Source: Sinorhizobium sp. RAC02
GTDB taxonomy: Bacteria > Pseudomonadota > Alphaproteobacteria > Rhizobiales > Rhizobiaceae
Assembly (NCBI RefSeq): GCF_001713395.1
Contig: NZ_CP016452.1
Location: 1,240,001 to 1,304,000, forward strand
Reading direction: 5' to 3'
Length of the DNA: 64,000 nt
Positions 26,534 through 35,274 of the stretch are shown here, one piece after another (positions within the stretch are counted from its first letter, which is position 1; every line of letters begins with the position of its first letter). The notes beneath the pieces were generated by a model, which saw only the letters and a program-made list of their open reading frames with translations, made no database searches and was not told the origin of the DNA. The position numbers were made by a program, and so were the translations under genes.

Positions 26534-28294
26534 ATGGGTTTGTTCGGAATGATCTCGTTCGTCATCCGGCTGAGAAGCCGTGCGCACTTTGCCGTGCAAA
26601 GCAAAAACGGCGCCTTCGTCGGCAGCGGGCGCCGGCGGCAGGACGCACGGCAGCGGATCGGTATCCTGATCGCGATTTTTGCCGTCGCCTTCCTGGCAGT
26701 CGGTGGGCGCCTCATCCAGTACGGCCTTGACGACGTCACCGCGACGGCATCGTTGCGCAGCGATCTCAGCGCCATGGCCTCCCGTCCGGACATTCTCGAC
26801 CGCAACGGCCTGATGCTGGCAACCGATCTCAATATGGTGTCGCTCTATGCCGAGCCGCGCAGGATCGTTGACCCGGACGAGGCAATCGAGAAGCTGGCGA
26901 CCGTCATTCCGAACCTTGACTGGAACGAGACGAACAGGAGGCTCCGCTCCGGCTCGGCCTTCCAGTGGCTGCGGCGTCACCTGACCCCGCGCCAGCAGGC
27001 GGATATCATGGCGCTCGGCATTCCGGGGCTTGGCTTCCGGCCGGAGAAGCGCCGCTTCTATCCGGGCGGTGCCATAGCCTCGCACATCGTCGGCCACGTC
27101 AATATCGACAATATGGGCCTCGCCGGCATGGAGCGCTACCTCGATCAGCAGGGCCTTATTGCTCTGCGCGAGGCCGGCTTGACGAGCGGGATGGCGCTTG
27201 AGCCCGTGCGTCTATCGATCGACCTGCGCGTCCAGGCAATCGTGCGCGACGTCGTCGCAAAGGCGATGACCGACTACAAGGCGGAAGCCGCGGGCGCCGT
27301 GGTCCTGGACGTCGCGACCGGCGAGGTTCTCGCCATGGCATCGGTGCCGGATTACGACCCGAACGAACCCTCTCGCCAGCTTCCTGACGGCAGCGTCGAC
27401 AAGGAATACGAGAAGGGTTGGTTCAACCGGATGAGCAATGCGACATTCGAGATGGGATCGACGTTCAAGGCGTTCACGCTGGCCATGGGGCTCGACGCCG
27501 GAAGCATCAACCTCAACTCGGTAATCGACGCGTCGAGCCCCATTCGCATGGGTGGTTTCACCATCAAGGATTTCCGGGGAAAGAGGCGGCCCCTGTCGAT
27601 CCCGGAAGTGTTTCAGTATTCCTCCAATATCGGAACCGCGACTATTGCCGACATGGTCGGGATCGAAGGCCATCAGGCGTTTTTGACGAAGCTCGGGCTT
27701 CTCACCAAGATGGATACGGAGATGCCCGGGGTTGCGACGCCGACACAGCCGAGAACCTGGCGGAAGATCAACTCGGCGACGATCTCCTACGGTCATGGTG
27801 CCGCCACGACACCGCTGCAAACCGCTGTCGCCGCTGCCGCCCTGCTCAATGGCGGAAGCTTGGTTTCTCCTACCTTTATGCCGCGAAGCCTGGAAGAGGC
27901 GAGCGGCGGCGCCGTGCAGGTTCTCGCTGAAAAAACCAGCGCGGACATGCGCTATCTCTTCACCTGGAACGGCCTGAACGGCTCTGGCCGCAGCGCGCAG
28001 GTCCCAGGTTTTCGCGTCGGTGGAAAGACCGGCACGGCCGACAAGGTGATCAATGGCCGCTATGCGACGAACATCAATTTCAACGCCTTCCTCGCCGGCT
28101 TTCCCATGGACAAGCCGCGTTACGTCGTGCTCTCCATCGTCGATGCGCCGCTGACGGGCGAGAACGGTGGGCGTCTGGCCGCCTATACGGCCGGTCCCGT
28201 CGTTCGCGAGATCATCCGGCGCAGCGGCGCAATGCTTGGGGTTCAGCCCCGCTTCGGAACGGAGGACGATCCGCAGTTGTTGGTCGATTATTGA
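26534..28294 (+). CDS. Class B penicillin-binding protein (FtsI/PBP2-like transpeptidase)
   Basis: A peptidoglycan transpeptidase of about 586 residues. It has a short cytoplasmic N-terminus, one membrane segment (GILIAIFAVAFLAVGGRLI), a dimerisation/pedestal part (ASRPDILDRNGLMLATDL) and the penicilloyl-serine domain with all three catalytic motifs: EMGSTFKAF (SxxK), FQYSSNIGTA (SxN) and VGGKTGTADK (KTG). The ATG at 26534 has no clear ribosome binding site; ATG 26549 or TTG 26459 are alternatives. Alone, away from any cell-division cluster, it is likely a second FtsI-like protein besides the housekeeping one. Confidence 0.9.
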   Translation: MGLFGMISFVIRLRSRAHFAVQSKNGAFVGSGRRRQDARQRIGILIAIFAVAFLAVGGRLIQYGLDDVTATASLRSDLSAMASRPDILDRNGLMLATDLNMVSLYAEPRRIVDPDEAIEKLATVIPNLDWNETNRRLRSGSAFQWLRRHLTPRQQADIMALGIPGLGFRPEKRRFYPGGAIASHIVGHVNIDNMGLAGMERYLDQQGLIALREAGLTSGMALEPVRLSIDLRVQAIVRDVVAKAMTDYKAEAAGAVVLDVATGEVLAMASVPDYDPNEPSRQLPDGSVDKEYEKGWFNRMSNATFEMGSTFKAFTLAMGLDAGSINLNSVIDASSPIRMGGFTIKDFRGKRRPLSIPEVFQYSSNIGTATIADMVGIEGHQAFLTKLGLLTKMDTEMPGVATPTQPRTWRKINSATISYGHGAATTPLQTAVAAAALLNGGSLVSPTFMPRSLEEASGGAVQVLAEKTSADMRYLFTWNGLNGSGRSAQVPGFRVGGKTGTADKVINGRYATNINFNAFLAGFPMDKPRYVVLSIVDAPLTGENGGRLAAYTAGPVVREIIRRSGAMLGVQPRFGTEDDPQLLVDY

Positions 28295-28436
28295 CCCCGG
28301 GTTCACTGCATATGGGTCGCGTTTTCTTCAAGGTACAACGCGGGGCGGATGATTTCCGTGATCCGATGCGGCGCGTGAGGAGGTCGAGGCTATCTTTCCC
28401 GATGGCCTCCATGCTGTCTCGGCAAACGTCCAAGCT

Positions 28437-28961
28437 CTAGAAACGGTAGTGGAGCCGCACACAGCCCTGATCCAGCGTTTGCGCGCTAATGAGTGTCGGG
28501 TTGGTGCGAAATCCGGTTGGCGGGAAGAGGCGGCGCCCATTGCCCAGCATCTCCGGAATGACATAGATTTCGATCTCGTCTAGCGCGCCGCGCTCGATGA
28601 AGGCCATCTGCAACTGGCCGCCGCCCACCATCCAGACGTCGCCGTCGTCCAGTGCGCGAAGCTCTGCGATCAATGTGTCGACGTCGTTGCGCACCTCGAG
28701 CGGCCCCTTGGGCTCATCGATCGGCTGCGAAGTGACGACGATGACCCGCTGGTCGCCATAGGCCCAGGGGGACGGCTCATCTGCAACGAAGTCGTAGGTC
28801 CCGCGTCCCATGACGATCGTGCGGATGCGTTTGATGAAGGTGCGGTAGTCGTGCTCGCCGAGATCCATGCCGTCATATTTAAACAGCCAATCGAGATTGT
28901 CGTCCGCGGTGGCAATATAGCCATCGAGACTGGTGGCGATATATCCTAGGATGCGGGCCAT
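28437..28961 (-). CDS. RibD C-terminal/dihydrofolate reductase-family protein
   Basis: A 174-residue NADPH-dependent reductase-like protein of the RibD C-terminal domain family. It starts MARILGYIATSLDGYIA, then has TIVMGRGTYDFV and DVWMVGGGQLQMAFIERGALDEIEI, the usual cofactor-binding segments. AAGGAGGC precedes the ATG at 28961, so the longer frame to 29024, which would run into the divergent regulator, is rejected. The substrate is unknown; family members in this setting are mostly uncharacterised oxidoreductases. Confidence 0.88.
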   Translation of the reverse strand: MARILGYIATSLDGYIATADDNLDWLFKYDGMDLGEHDYRTFIKRIRTIVMGRGTYDFVADEPSPWAYGDQRVIVVTSQPIDEPKGPLEVRNDVDTLIAELRALDDGDVWMVGGGQLQMAFIERGALDEIEIYVIPEMLGNGRRLFPPTGFRTNPTLISAQTLDQGCVRLHYRF

Positions 28962-28978
28962 GGAAGCCTCCTTGAATA

Positions 28979-29002
28979 ATAAATAAACGAACGTACATTT
29001 AT
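28979..29002. promoter_or_regulatory. Dyad between the reductase gene and the TetR gene
   Basis: ATAAAT (28979-28984) and ATTTAT (28997-29002) flank AAACGAACGTAC in a 49-bp divergent spacer. Position and AT-rich symmetry suit an operator for the adjacent TetR-type regulator. Confidence 0.4.
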
Positions 29003-29010
29003 ATATAGCT

Positions 29011-29589
29011 ATGGCAAGACGCAAGACAATCCCCGATGCGCAGGTTCTCGACGCGCTTCTCGACGCCCTGATGGAGGCCGGGCCTGCCGGGCTGACATTC
29101 GCCCGGGCCGCTCAAGCCGCTGGCCTGTCAGCCGCCACCTTGGTGCAGCGCTACGGCGACCGGGATGCATTGGTGCAAGCCATAATGTTGCGGGCCTGGG
29201 ACTGTCTTGACGCGGAGACGGCGTCTGCCGATGCTCAAGCGGCGCCGACGCCGGACGGCGCGATTGCCCTTCTCCTGCGCCTCATGCCGCCGGACAGCGC
29301 GGAACGCGACGTCACCGACGGCCTGCTGCTGCTCCGGGAAGACATTCGCAACCCGACACTGCGCGCCCGTGGTGCAGCTTGGGGGCACCGGCTTGCAGAG
29401 GCCCTCGGCCGGCGCCTGTCGCGGGACCCGGAGGAGGGCCGGCGCCTTGGCTGGCAAATGGCGAGCGTCTGGCAGGGCGCCCATACATGGTGGGGGTTCA
29501 CGCGCCAGGATACGGCGGAGCGGGCGATACGAAATGCATTGGAGGAATGGGTGAGAGACGCAGTGGAAGGAAAGGGCAAGACGGCGTAG
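29011..29589 (+). CDS. TetR-family transcriptional regulator
   Basis: A 192-residue regulator with an N-terminal TetR helix-turn-helix (about residues 10-55: LTFARAAQAAGLSAATLVQRYGDRDAL) and an all-helical C-terminal ligand domain with several Trp residues near its end. No ribosome binding site is obvious before the ATG, which lies only 49 bp from the divergent reductase gene, so the transcript may be leaderless. It probably represses itself and the reductase. Confidence 0.88.
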   Translation: MARRKTIPDAQVLDALLDALMEAGPAGLTFARAAQAAGLSAATLVQRYGDRDALVQAIMLRAWDCLDAETASADAQAAPTPDGAIALLLRLMPPDSAERDVTDGLLLLREDIRNPTLRARGAAWGHRLAEALGRRLSRDPEEGRRLGWQMASVWQGAHTWWGFTRQDTAERAIRNALEEWVRDAVEGKGKTA

Positions 29590-29667
29590 GACTAGCCGTT
29601 GATGTTCCTACGGCTGTTTACCGGCCCCGGAGGCGGAAAACGGTCGGCCTGCACGCTTCTTTCCGCT

Positions 29668-29699
29668 GAACGCCGCGCGAACCTGTCGGCGCGGCGTTC
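29668..29699. terminator. Stem-loop between convergent genes
   Basis: GAACGCCGCGC (29668-29678) and GCGCGGCGTTC (29689-29699) form a perfect 11-bp stem with a 10-base loop between the convergent TetR and ssuD-like genes. No strong T-run follows on either strand. The place suits a bidirectional terminator. Confidence 0.55.
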
Positions 29700-29750
29700 A
29701 GTATGAACTCTGGCGCGCGAGGACTATATCCCTCGGCCCCTCGACTGGCG

Positions 29751-30920
29751 CTATGAGGCCGACGTCAGCTTGACGTTGCCGCCGTGGCCGCCCCCGCCAA
29801 AAACCTGGTGGTCGCCGAAGGTCGAACGCAACTGGTTGCGCGGGCCGGGCAAGCCGAGTTCCGGGAACAGCAGTTCGGAGACGCGGTAGGCCTCCTCGAC
29901 ATGCGGATAGCCGGAGGCGATGACAGTGTCGATGCCGAGAGCCTGATACTCGCGAAGCCGGGCGGCGACAGTCTTTGGCGAGCCAACCAACGCAGTGCCA
30001 GCGCCCGAGCGCACCAGGCCGATGCCGGCCCAGAGGTTCGGCGACACTTCCAGCTTGTCGCGTCGGCCGTTGTGCAGGGCCACCATGCGGGCCTGGCCGA
30101 CCGAGTCCGAGTTCTTGGTCAAAACCTCCTGCGCGGAGGCGACGGCTTCGTCGGAAAGTTTCGAGATCAGCCGGTCAGCGGCATCCCAGGCTTCATCGTC
30201 CGTCTCGCGCACGATGAAATGCAGGCGGATGCCGAAGGTCGCTTCGCGACCCTTCGCAGCGGCGGCCTTGCGGGCATGGGCGATCTTTTCCGCCACCTGT
30301 GCCGGTGGCTCGCCCCAGGTCAGGTACTTGTCGACGAGGCCGCCGGCAAAATCGATCGCGGCATCCGACGAACCGCCGAAATAGATCGGCGGGCGCGGCT
30401 GCTGCACCGGCGGCAGGCCGAGGCGTGCATCGATGGCCTTGATGTACTTGCCGTCCAGCGTCGATCGGCCGGTTTCGATCAGTTCGTTGAAGACGTGGAA
30501 GAATTCGGCGGCGTGGTCGTAGCGTTCGTCGTGCGGCAGGAAAATGCCGTCGCCGGCCAGTTCCTTCGCGCTGCCGCCCACCACGATGTTCAGCAGCAGC
30601 CGTCCGTTCGATACGCGATCGAGGGTGGAGGCTAGGCGCGCGTAGTAGGCCGGCGTCGCCGTACCGGGGCGGATTGCGACCAGAAATTTCAGCTTCTCCG
30701 TACGGGCGGCTAGATCGGCAGCGAGCACGAAGGATTCTTCGCAGGCTGCACCGACCGGGATGAGCACGCCCGAATAACCGAGGCGATCGACGGCAACCGC
30801 GATCTCGCGAAAATAACCCGGATCCGGCGGGCGGCTCAATTCGTCCGAGCCGAGATAGGCGCCATCGCCGGAACTCGGGATGAACCACAGGAAATCGGGG
30901 GGCTGGTCGGTCTTGCTCAT
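29751..30920 (-). CDS. ssuD: FMNH2-dependent alkanesulfonate monooxygenase (SsuD type)
   Basis: A 389-residue bacterial luciferase-like flavin monooxygenase, the length of E. coli SsuD. SsuD cleaves C1-substituted alkanesulfonates to aldehyde and sulfite with reduced flavin from a partner reductase. Family signs are [15 protein letters not shown] near the start, [55 protein letters not shown], and the flexible late loop [21 protein letters not shown]. No flavin reductase (ssuE) is next to it. It carries its own AT-rich upstream element and sits downstream of an importer on the same strand. Confidence 0.93.
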   Translation of the reverse strand: MSKTDQPPDFLWFIPSSGDGAYLGSDELSRPPDPGYFREIAVAVDRLGYSGVLIPVGAACEESFVLAADLAARTEKLKFLVAIRPGTATPAYYARLASTLDRVSNGRLLLNIVVGGSAKELAGDGIFLPHDERYDHAAEFFHVFNELIETGRSTLDGKYIKAIDARLGLPPVQQPRPPIYFGGSSDAAIDFAGGLVDKYLTWGEPPAQVAEKIAHARKAAAAKGREATFGIRLHFIVRETDDEAWDAADRLISKLSDEAVASAQEVLTKNSDSVGQARMVALHNGRRDKLEVSPNLWAGIGLVRSGAGTALVGSPKTVAARLREYQALGIDTVIASGYPHVEEAYRVSELLFPELGLPGPRNQLRSTFGDHQVFGGGGHGGNVKLTSAS

Positions 30921-30996
30921 GAATAGGGTCCTGCCGGTCGTCTGAAAGGGTCGCGCATGCCGGGTGCATGTGCGGTTCAGTGCAGAATAATTATTT

Positions 30997-31021
30997 CTAT
31001 AGTTTCTGTAAGAAATTCTAT
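30997..31021 (-). promoter_or_regulatory. AT-rich dyad with ATAGAATT motif upstream of ssuD
   Basis: The spacer between ssuD and the permease gene contains ATAGAATT on the coding strand (plus coordinates 31014-31021), next to the perfect dyad TTTCT-GTA-AGAAA (31003-31015). The same 8-mer occurs upstream of three other units in this sulfur region. It lies about 95 bp before the ssuD start. Confidence 0.5.
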
Positions 31022-31076
31022 TCCCTGTTCGGCGCCGCCTTGGGATTATTCATCGCCCGGCAAGGGTCGCCTTAAG

Positions 31077-32126
31077 CTACAGGCGCCGGCCTGCGGCAAG
31101 CCGCCGCTCGAGCCACCGGCTATAGCGCGATGCGCCAAAGCAGATAGCGAAATAGACGACGGCCACCACGATGTAGGCCTCGTTGTAGAAGCCGAGCCAT
31201 TTCGGATCGGCGGCGGAGGCACGGGCAGCGTTCAGGAGATCGAAGATGCCGATGACGGCGAGCAGGGAGGTTGCCAGCAGAAAGCCGATGGCAAGATTGA
31301 CCAATGCTGGGATGACGATGCGAAAGGCCTGCGGCAGGATAATGAGGTGCTGCGTGCGCCAGTAGCCGAGGCCAAGGGCGGTTGCCGCTTCGGTTTGCCC
31401 CGAGGGCAGGGCCTGCAGACCGGCGCGAATGACTTCTGCGATATAGGCCGCCCAGAACAGCGTGACCATCAGCATGGCGCGCAGCATCTTGTCGAAGGAT
31501 AGCCCATCCGGCAGCGCCATCGGCAGGATCAGCATGGCGACATAGAGGATGCCAACCATCGGCGTGCCTCGCATCAGCTCGATATAGAGGACGGAGAAAG
31601 TGCGAAGGCCTCCGAGCGTCGAGCGGCGGGCGAGCGCCAGCAGAACCGCAATCGGCGTGGCGGCAGCAAAGCAGACGGCCCAGACGAAAAGCGTCACCGG
31701 CAGGCCGCCCCATTGGTTCGAGGGGATGGGCGTGCTGGTAAAGGCGCCCTGCATCAGCAGCCAACAGGCAAGAATCGTCAGCGGCCAGGCGAAAAGCAGC
31801 GGCCGGCCCCAGAGACGCGGCAAGGCACTTGCCGTCAGGATCGCGGCAAGCAGCAGGATAACGAGCGCCGGCCGCCATTGCAGGTCCGGCGGGTAAAACG
31901 CGAAAAGAATGAAGCGCAGCTTGGCCGCGACAAAGGCCCAGCAGGCGCCGGCCCGCGTGCAGGCCTCCGCATTGCCGGTAAATGTGGCGTCGAGCACCGC
32001 CCACCGAAAGAGAGGTGGCAGGATCTGCGACAGCAGCAGCAACGTTGCCGCGGTGATGAGCGTGTTGGTGCGTGTGCCGAACAGGCCGGTGCGCAGCGTT
32101 GCAAAGGTGCGGGCGGCGGCGGTCAT
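31077..32126 (-). CDS. Amino-acid-type ABC transporter permease (AapM family)
   Basis: A 349-residue polar amino acid permease. After two N-terminal membrane segments and a hydrophilic loop it has the His/Glu/Gln-type permease core starting VLYIELMRGTPMVGILYVAM, and the EAA loop ALPSGQTEAATALGLGYWRTQHLIILPQAFR. It overlaps the partner permease by four bases. Together with the next two genes it forms an importer like AapJQM, but no AapP-type ATPase is encoded with it; 156 bp downstream begins ssuD. Confidence 0.92.
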   Translation of the reverse strand: MTAAARTFATLRTGLFGTRTNTLITAATLLLLSQILPPLFRWAVLDATFTGNAEACTRAGACWAFVAAKLRFILFAFYPPDLQWRPALVILLLAAILTASALPRLWGRPLLFAWPLTILACWLLMQGAFTSTPIPSNQWGGLPVTLFVWAVCFAAATPIAVLLALARRSTLGGLRTFSVLYIELMRGTPMVGILYVAMLILPMALPDGLSFDKMLRAMLMVTLFWAAYIAEVIRAGLQALPSGQTEAATALGLGYWRTQHLIILPQAFRIVIPALVNLAIGFLLATSLLAVIGIFDLLNAARASAADPKWLGFYNEAYIVVAVVYFAICFGASRYSRWLERRLAAGRRL

Positions 32127-33322
32127 CGTGTGCTTCCCCGGAGCGCAACGCGGGTATTATAGGCATTCATCAAGGCGGAGAGGGAAAGGTTGATCGCAAG
32201 GAAAGTGCCGATCAGGATGATCAGGGCTTCCATGGATTGGCCGGTCGTGTTGGCTGTTGTGTTGATGATGCTGACGAGATCGGGAAATCCGATGGCGACG
32301 GCAAGGCTCGAATCCTTGGTGAGATCGAGATAACTCGATGTCGTCAGCGGCGTGATGACGCGCAGCGCTTGCGGCAGCACGACGAGACGGATGATCTGGC
32401 CTTCATGCAGTCCGAGCGCGCGTGCGGCTTCCCATTGGCCGCCACCCACCGACTGGATGCCCGCCCGCACGATCTCGGCGATGAGGGCGGAGAATTTTAT
32501 GACGAGACCGGTAAGGAGCGCTGCGAATTCCGGCGAAAGATTGAGCCCGCCGCGGATGTTGAAGCCGGAAAGCGCGGGTAGCTCCGCAACGGGCCGCGCG
32601 CCGGACAGGAAGAGAGCGGCAAAGGTTGCGGCAAAAGCCAATGTTATCGCCACCGTGCCCGTGCGGCGCGTTAGATGCCGGAAGAGACGCAGGATGAGGA
32701 GAAGTGCCACGCCGAGAATTGCGGTGGATGCGAGCGTGGCGGCGAGGCCGAAGGGGCCGCCCTCCAGCGAGAGCGAGGGGATGTAGACGCCGCGGTTGGT
32801 GAAAAAGACGGTCCCGAAGAGGGCGGAGGCCTGGCGCGGTGCGGGCAGAGCCTTTGCCAGCGACATCCAGAAGAAAAGCTGGAGCAGCAGCGGCGTGTTG
32901 CGGGTGATCTCAATGAACCAGCGCACAAGGCCGGAGAGCAAAAGATTGCGCGAGAGGCCGGCGATGCCGATGGCAACGCCGAGGATCGTCGCAAGCAGGC
33001 AGCCGAGCAACGAGACCTTCAGCGTGTTGAGAAGACCCGAAAGGATCGCCCGCAGATACGTATCGCCCGCGCGAAATGAAATGGCGCTTTCGCCGATCTC
33101 GAAATTGGCGGAACTCGACAGGAAGCCGAAGCCGGGCAGGATACCGATCCGCGCCATCGTATCGAACACGTTATGGACGAACAAGGCGCCAAGCGCGGCG
33201 ATCACGACAAGAAAGGCGAGCTGGCCGAGCGGCCAGCCGCCCCACCAACCGCGGACTTTCTCGACAATGCCGGGCCTCGAAGGGCCCGGCACGACGGTTC
33301 GAAACACGCGTCTGTCCGACAT
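32123..33322 (-). CDS. Amino-acid-type ABC transporter permease (AapQ family)
   Basis: A 399-residue permease with the long N-terminal region typical of AapQ. The core reads VRWFIEITRNTPLLLQLFFWMSL, and the EAA loop is GGGQWEAARALGLHEGQIIRLVVLPQALR. The frame continues upstream, but the ATG at 33322 overlaps the stop of the binding-protein gene (TGATG), the normal arrangement in such operons. Its ligand is set by the binding protein; in this sulfur context cystine, taurine-like or thioether amino acids are possible. Confidence 0.92.
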   Translation of the reverse strand: MSDRRVFRTVVPGPSRPGIVEKVRGWWGGWPLGQLAFLVVIAALGALFVHNVFDTMARIGILPGFGFLSSSANFEIGESAISFRAGDTYLRAILSGLLNTLKVSLLGCLLATILGVAIGIAGLSRNLLLSGLVRWFIEITRNTPLLLQLFFWMSLAKALPAPRQASALFGTVFFTNRGVYIPSLSLEGGPFGLAATLASTAILGVALLLILRLFRHLTRRTGTVAITLAFAATFAALFLSGARPVAELPALSGFNIRGGLNLSPEFAALLTGLVIKFSALIAEIVRAGIQSVGGGQWEAARALGLHEGQIIRLVVLPQALRVITPLTTSSYLDLTKDSSLAVAIGFPDLVSIINTTANTTGQSMEALIILIGTFLAINLSLSALMNAYNTRVALRGSTR

Positions 33323-34353
33323 CAACGGAACGGCGGAGAGTAGAGCAGGCCGCCATCGGTCCACAGGCTGTTATAGCCGCGTTCCCAACCAAGTGGCTTC
33401 AGGTTGCGGTCGAAGATCTCGCCGTAATTGCCGACGGTCTTGATGATGTTGTAGGCCCATTTCGGATCAAGGCCGAGTTCCGTGCCGAAGGACGGATCGA
33501 CGCCGAGGAAGCGCTGGATGGCCGGATCTTCCGATTCCAGGAACTGGTCGACATTCGCCGAGGTAATACCCCATTCCTCGGCCTGGATCGTGGCGTTCAC
33601 GGTCCAGTTCACCAGTTCCAGCCAACGATCGTCACCGCCGGCAATGGCCGGTGCGAGCGGCTCCTTGGACAGGCGCTCGGGGAGGAGAACGTAGTCGTCC
33701 GGCTTCTTCAGCTGCGTGCGCTTGCCGACGAGGTCGGAAGAATCCTGCGTAATCGCGTCGACGCGGCCCGATTCCAGCGCATCGATGAACTGTCCGGTAT
33801 CCTCGATGGTGACGGGCGTGAATGTCTTGCCCGTCTTGCGGAAGAAGTCGGCAACGTTGAGTTCTCCCGTCGTGCCGCTCTGGGCGCCGATGGTCGCGCC
33901 GTCAAGATCGGCGGCCTTCGTCACGCCGAGATCCTTGCGCACCAGAATGCCCTGGCCGTCATAGAAGACCGTCGGACCGAAATGGAAGCCGAGCTTGAAG
34001 GCGCGGGTGGTGGTAACCGTCACGCCCGAAAGCAGGATGTCGAACTCGCCGCTCTGGAGGGCGGGAAGGCGTTGCTGCGGCGAAGAGGAGGTGAACTCCA
34101 CCTTGTCCGGCGTGCCGAACACGGCAATCGACAGGGCGCGGCCGAAATCGATGAAGAAACCCTGCCACTTGCCGTTGCTGTCAGGCGCGAAGAAGCCGGG
34201 CGTCGTGCCGACGCCGACCTTGATCGCGCCGCGCTGGTTGATCTTGTCGAGTATCGGGCCGGCATGGGCGATACCCGAAAGCATGGTGGTGGCGAGAAAG
34301 GCGGCAGCGACCGCCGATTTGACGGCCCGCCGAAGGGTCTTTTGCGCTATCAT
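33322..34353 (-). CDS. Amino-acid-type ABC substrate-binding protein (AapJ family)
   Basis: A 343-residue periplasmic binding protein with a signal peptide (about residues 1-31, ending IAHA). The family pattern is KINQRGAIKVGVGTTPGFFAPDSNGKWQGFFIDFGRAL, VTTTRAFKLGFHFGPTVFYDGQGILVRK and the late FDRNLKPLGWERGYNSLWTDGGLLYSPPF, which is characteristic of the AapJ/BztA group of general amino acid binders. It is first in the operon, and an AT-rich element lies 85-95 bp upstream. Specificity cannot be read directly. Confidence 0.93.
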   Translation of the reverse strand: MIAQKTLRRAVKSAVAAAFLATTMLSGIAHAGPILDKINQRGAIKVGVGTTPGFFAPDSNGKWQGFFIDFGRALSIAVFGTPDKVEFTSSSPQQRLPALQSGEFDILLSGVTVTTTRAFKLGFHFGPTVFYDGQGILVRKDLGVTKAADLDGATIGAQSGTTGELNVADFFRKTGKTFTPVTIEDTGQFIDALESGRVDAITQDSSDLVGKRTQLKKPDDYVLLPERLSKEPLAPAIAGGDDRWLELVNWTVNATIQAEEWGITSANVDQFLESEDPAIQRFLGVDPSFGTELGLDPKWAYNIIKTVGNYGEIFDRNLKPLGWERGYNSLWTDGGLLYSPPFR

Positions 34354-34723
34354 ATTGAAATGTCCCCATTTTCAAAAGAACTAGACTTCCGCCGCGTGGG
34401 TGAATTACCCGAAGCGCTGAAGGTCTGTTTATATTATCTATAAAATTAGTGTATTTAAGAAACCGACATCCAAATTTGCCCGGTTCCGAAGCAAATTGCT
34501 TCTCACTGGCCGTGCGTTTCGATCTGCTGATTTTCAGATGGCCCGCTCGTAAGGCTCATCTCACACAGGAGACGGGCCGTGTCTGAACCGTGCTTTCAAG
34601 AAGCGTCCGAACGGGGCGGCGGCGAGGCGCGCGCGTTGCGCCTCAAGGTCAATCGGGTTTGGCCGCTAGCGGGTGTTCAAATACTTCGGAGGATGACTTG
34701 AAATCGGGTGAGGTGGATGGGGC
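34354..34723. other. Intergenic region upstream of the AapJ-like gene
   Basis: 370 bp between the start of the AapJ-like gene and the end of the orphan XRE gene, both minus strand. An AT-rich block at about 34426-34460 contains TATCTATAAAATTAG (34436-34449), resembling the CTATAAATTCTAT element at 35207-35219. The remaining part is GC-rich; a 40-codon frame beginning GTG at 34579 after CAGGAGA is visible but not convincing. Confidence 0.4.
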
Positions 34724-35026
34724 TTATGGAACGTCGTCGTGTGCTACGATGCCGCCTTCACCTTCCATTGTCTGGATACGCCGGGTTTCGGAGCGGTTGA
34801 ACTTCAGTCGCACGCCGATCCCGCCACGATCTCCATCCGGCAGGAAAGCGGCGCCGGCAGCCTCCAGGGAAGCGCGGAGTGCCGCGATGCTTTCGTCGTC
34901 AGGCTTCCCGAGCTTGCGCTCAAAGCTCTCGATCGTCGAGATGTCGACGCCCGAGGCGACTGCAAGACGCTCCCGACTGCATTCGACGAGTGCGCGCGCT
35001 GCCCGGCACTGAGAGCCTGTAATCAT
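34724..35026 (-). CDS. Small XRE-type helix-turn-helix protein
   Basis: A 100-residue protein with an N-terminal XRE domain: ITGSQCRAARALVECSRERLA, then GVDISTIESFERKLGKPDDES, followed by ALRASLEAAGAAFLPDGDRGGIGVRLK, a pattern seen often in small rhizobial HTH proteins that resemble antitoxins or phage-type repressors. AAAGGAGA precedes the ATG. It stands alone between two sulfur-uptake units and divergent from the SsuA-like gene across 248 bp; no toxin partner is visible. Whether it regulates its neighbours is unknown. Confidence 0.8.
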   Translation of the reverse strand: MITGSQCRAARALVECSRERLAVASGVDISTIESFERKLGKPDDESIAALRASLEAAGAAFLPDGDRGGIGVRLKFNRSETRRIQTMEGEGGIVAHDDVP

Positions 35027-35202
35027 GGAGTCTCCTTTTCGCGGCAGTATCGTTCAACAGCTTTGGCGGGTCAACGCGCGGGATTTCCCGCATCTGAATA
35101 GGCGCCCCTTGGTGAGAAGAGAAGGTCGGGCTGCTGGCGTGAGGACGCCGATCCAAGCGACAGCCTTCCGATGAAAGAATATTCTCCGCGGTCGAAAAGA
35201 AA

Positions 35203-35235
35203 TAATCTATAAATTCTATAAACTAATATGATTTT
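35203..35235 (+). promoter_or_regulatory. AT-rich element with inverted ATAGAATT upstream of the SsuA-like gene
   Basis: AATTCTAT at 35212-35219 is the reverse complement of ATAGAATT and lies within AATCTATAAATTCTATAAAC. It is about 56 bp before the ATG at 35275, where an activator would bind next to the -35 region. The block stands out as AT-rich in GC-rich surroundings. Confidence 0.5.
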
Positions 35236-35274
35236 TGTTAGGCTAGTCCCATCAACGCATCGAGGGGACATCCG

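Noticed and set aside
29668..29699. The 11-bp perfect stem as an insertion-sequence end or attachment site
   Set aside because: It lies between convergent genes and has no second copy in the window; a terminator explains it better.
34590..35012. A 140-codon open frame on the plus strand
   Set aside because: It is antisense to the small XRE gene, which has a strong ribosome binding site and a recognisable domain.
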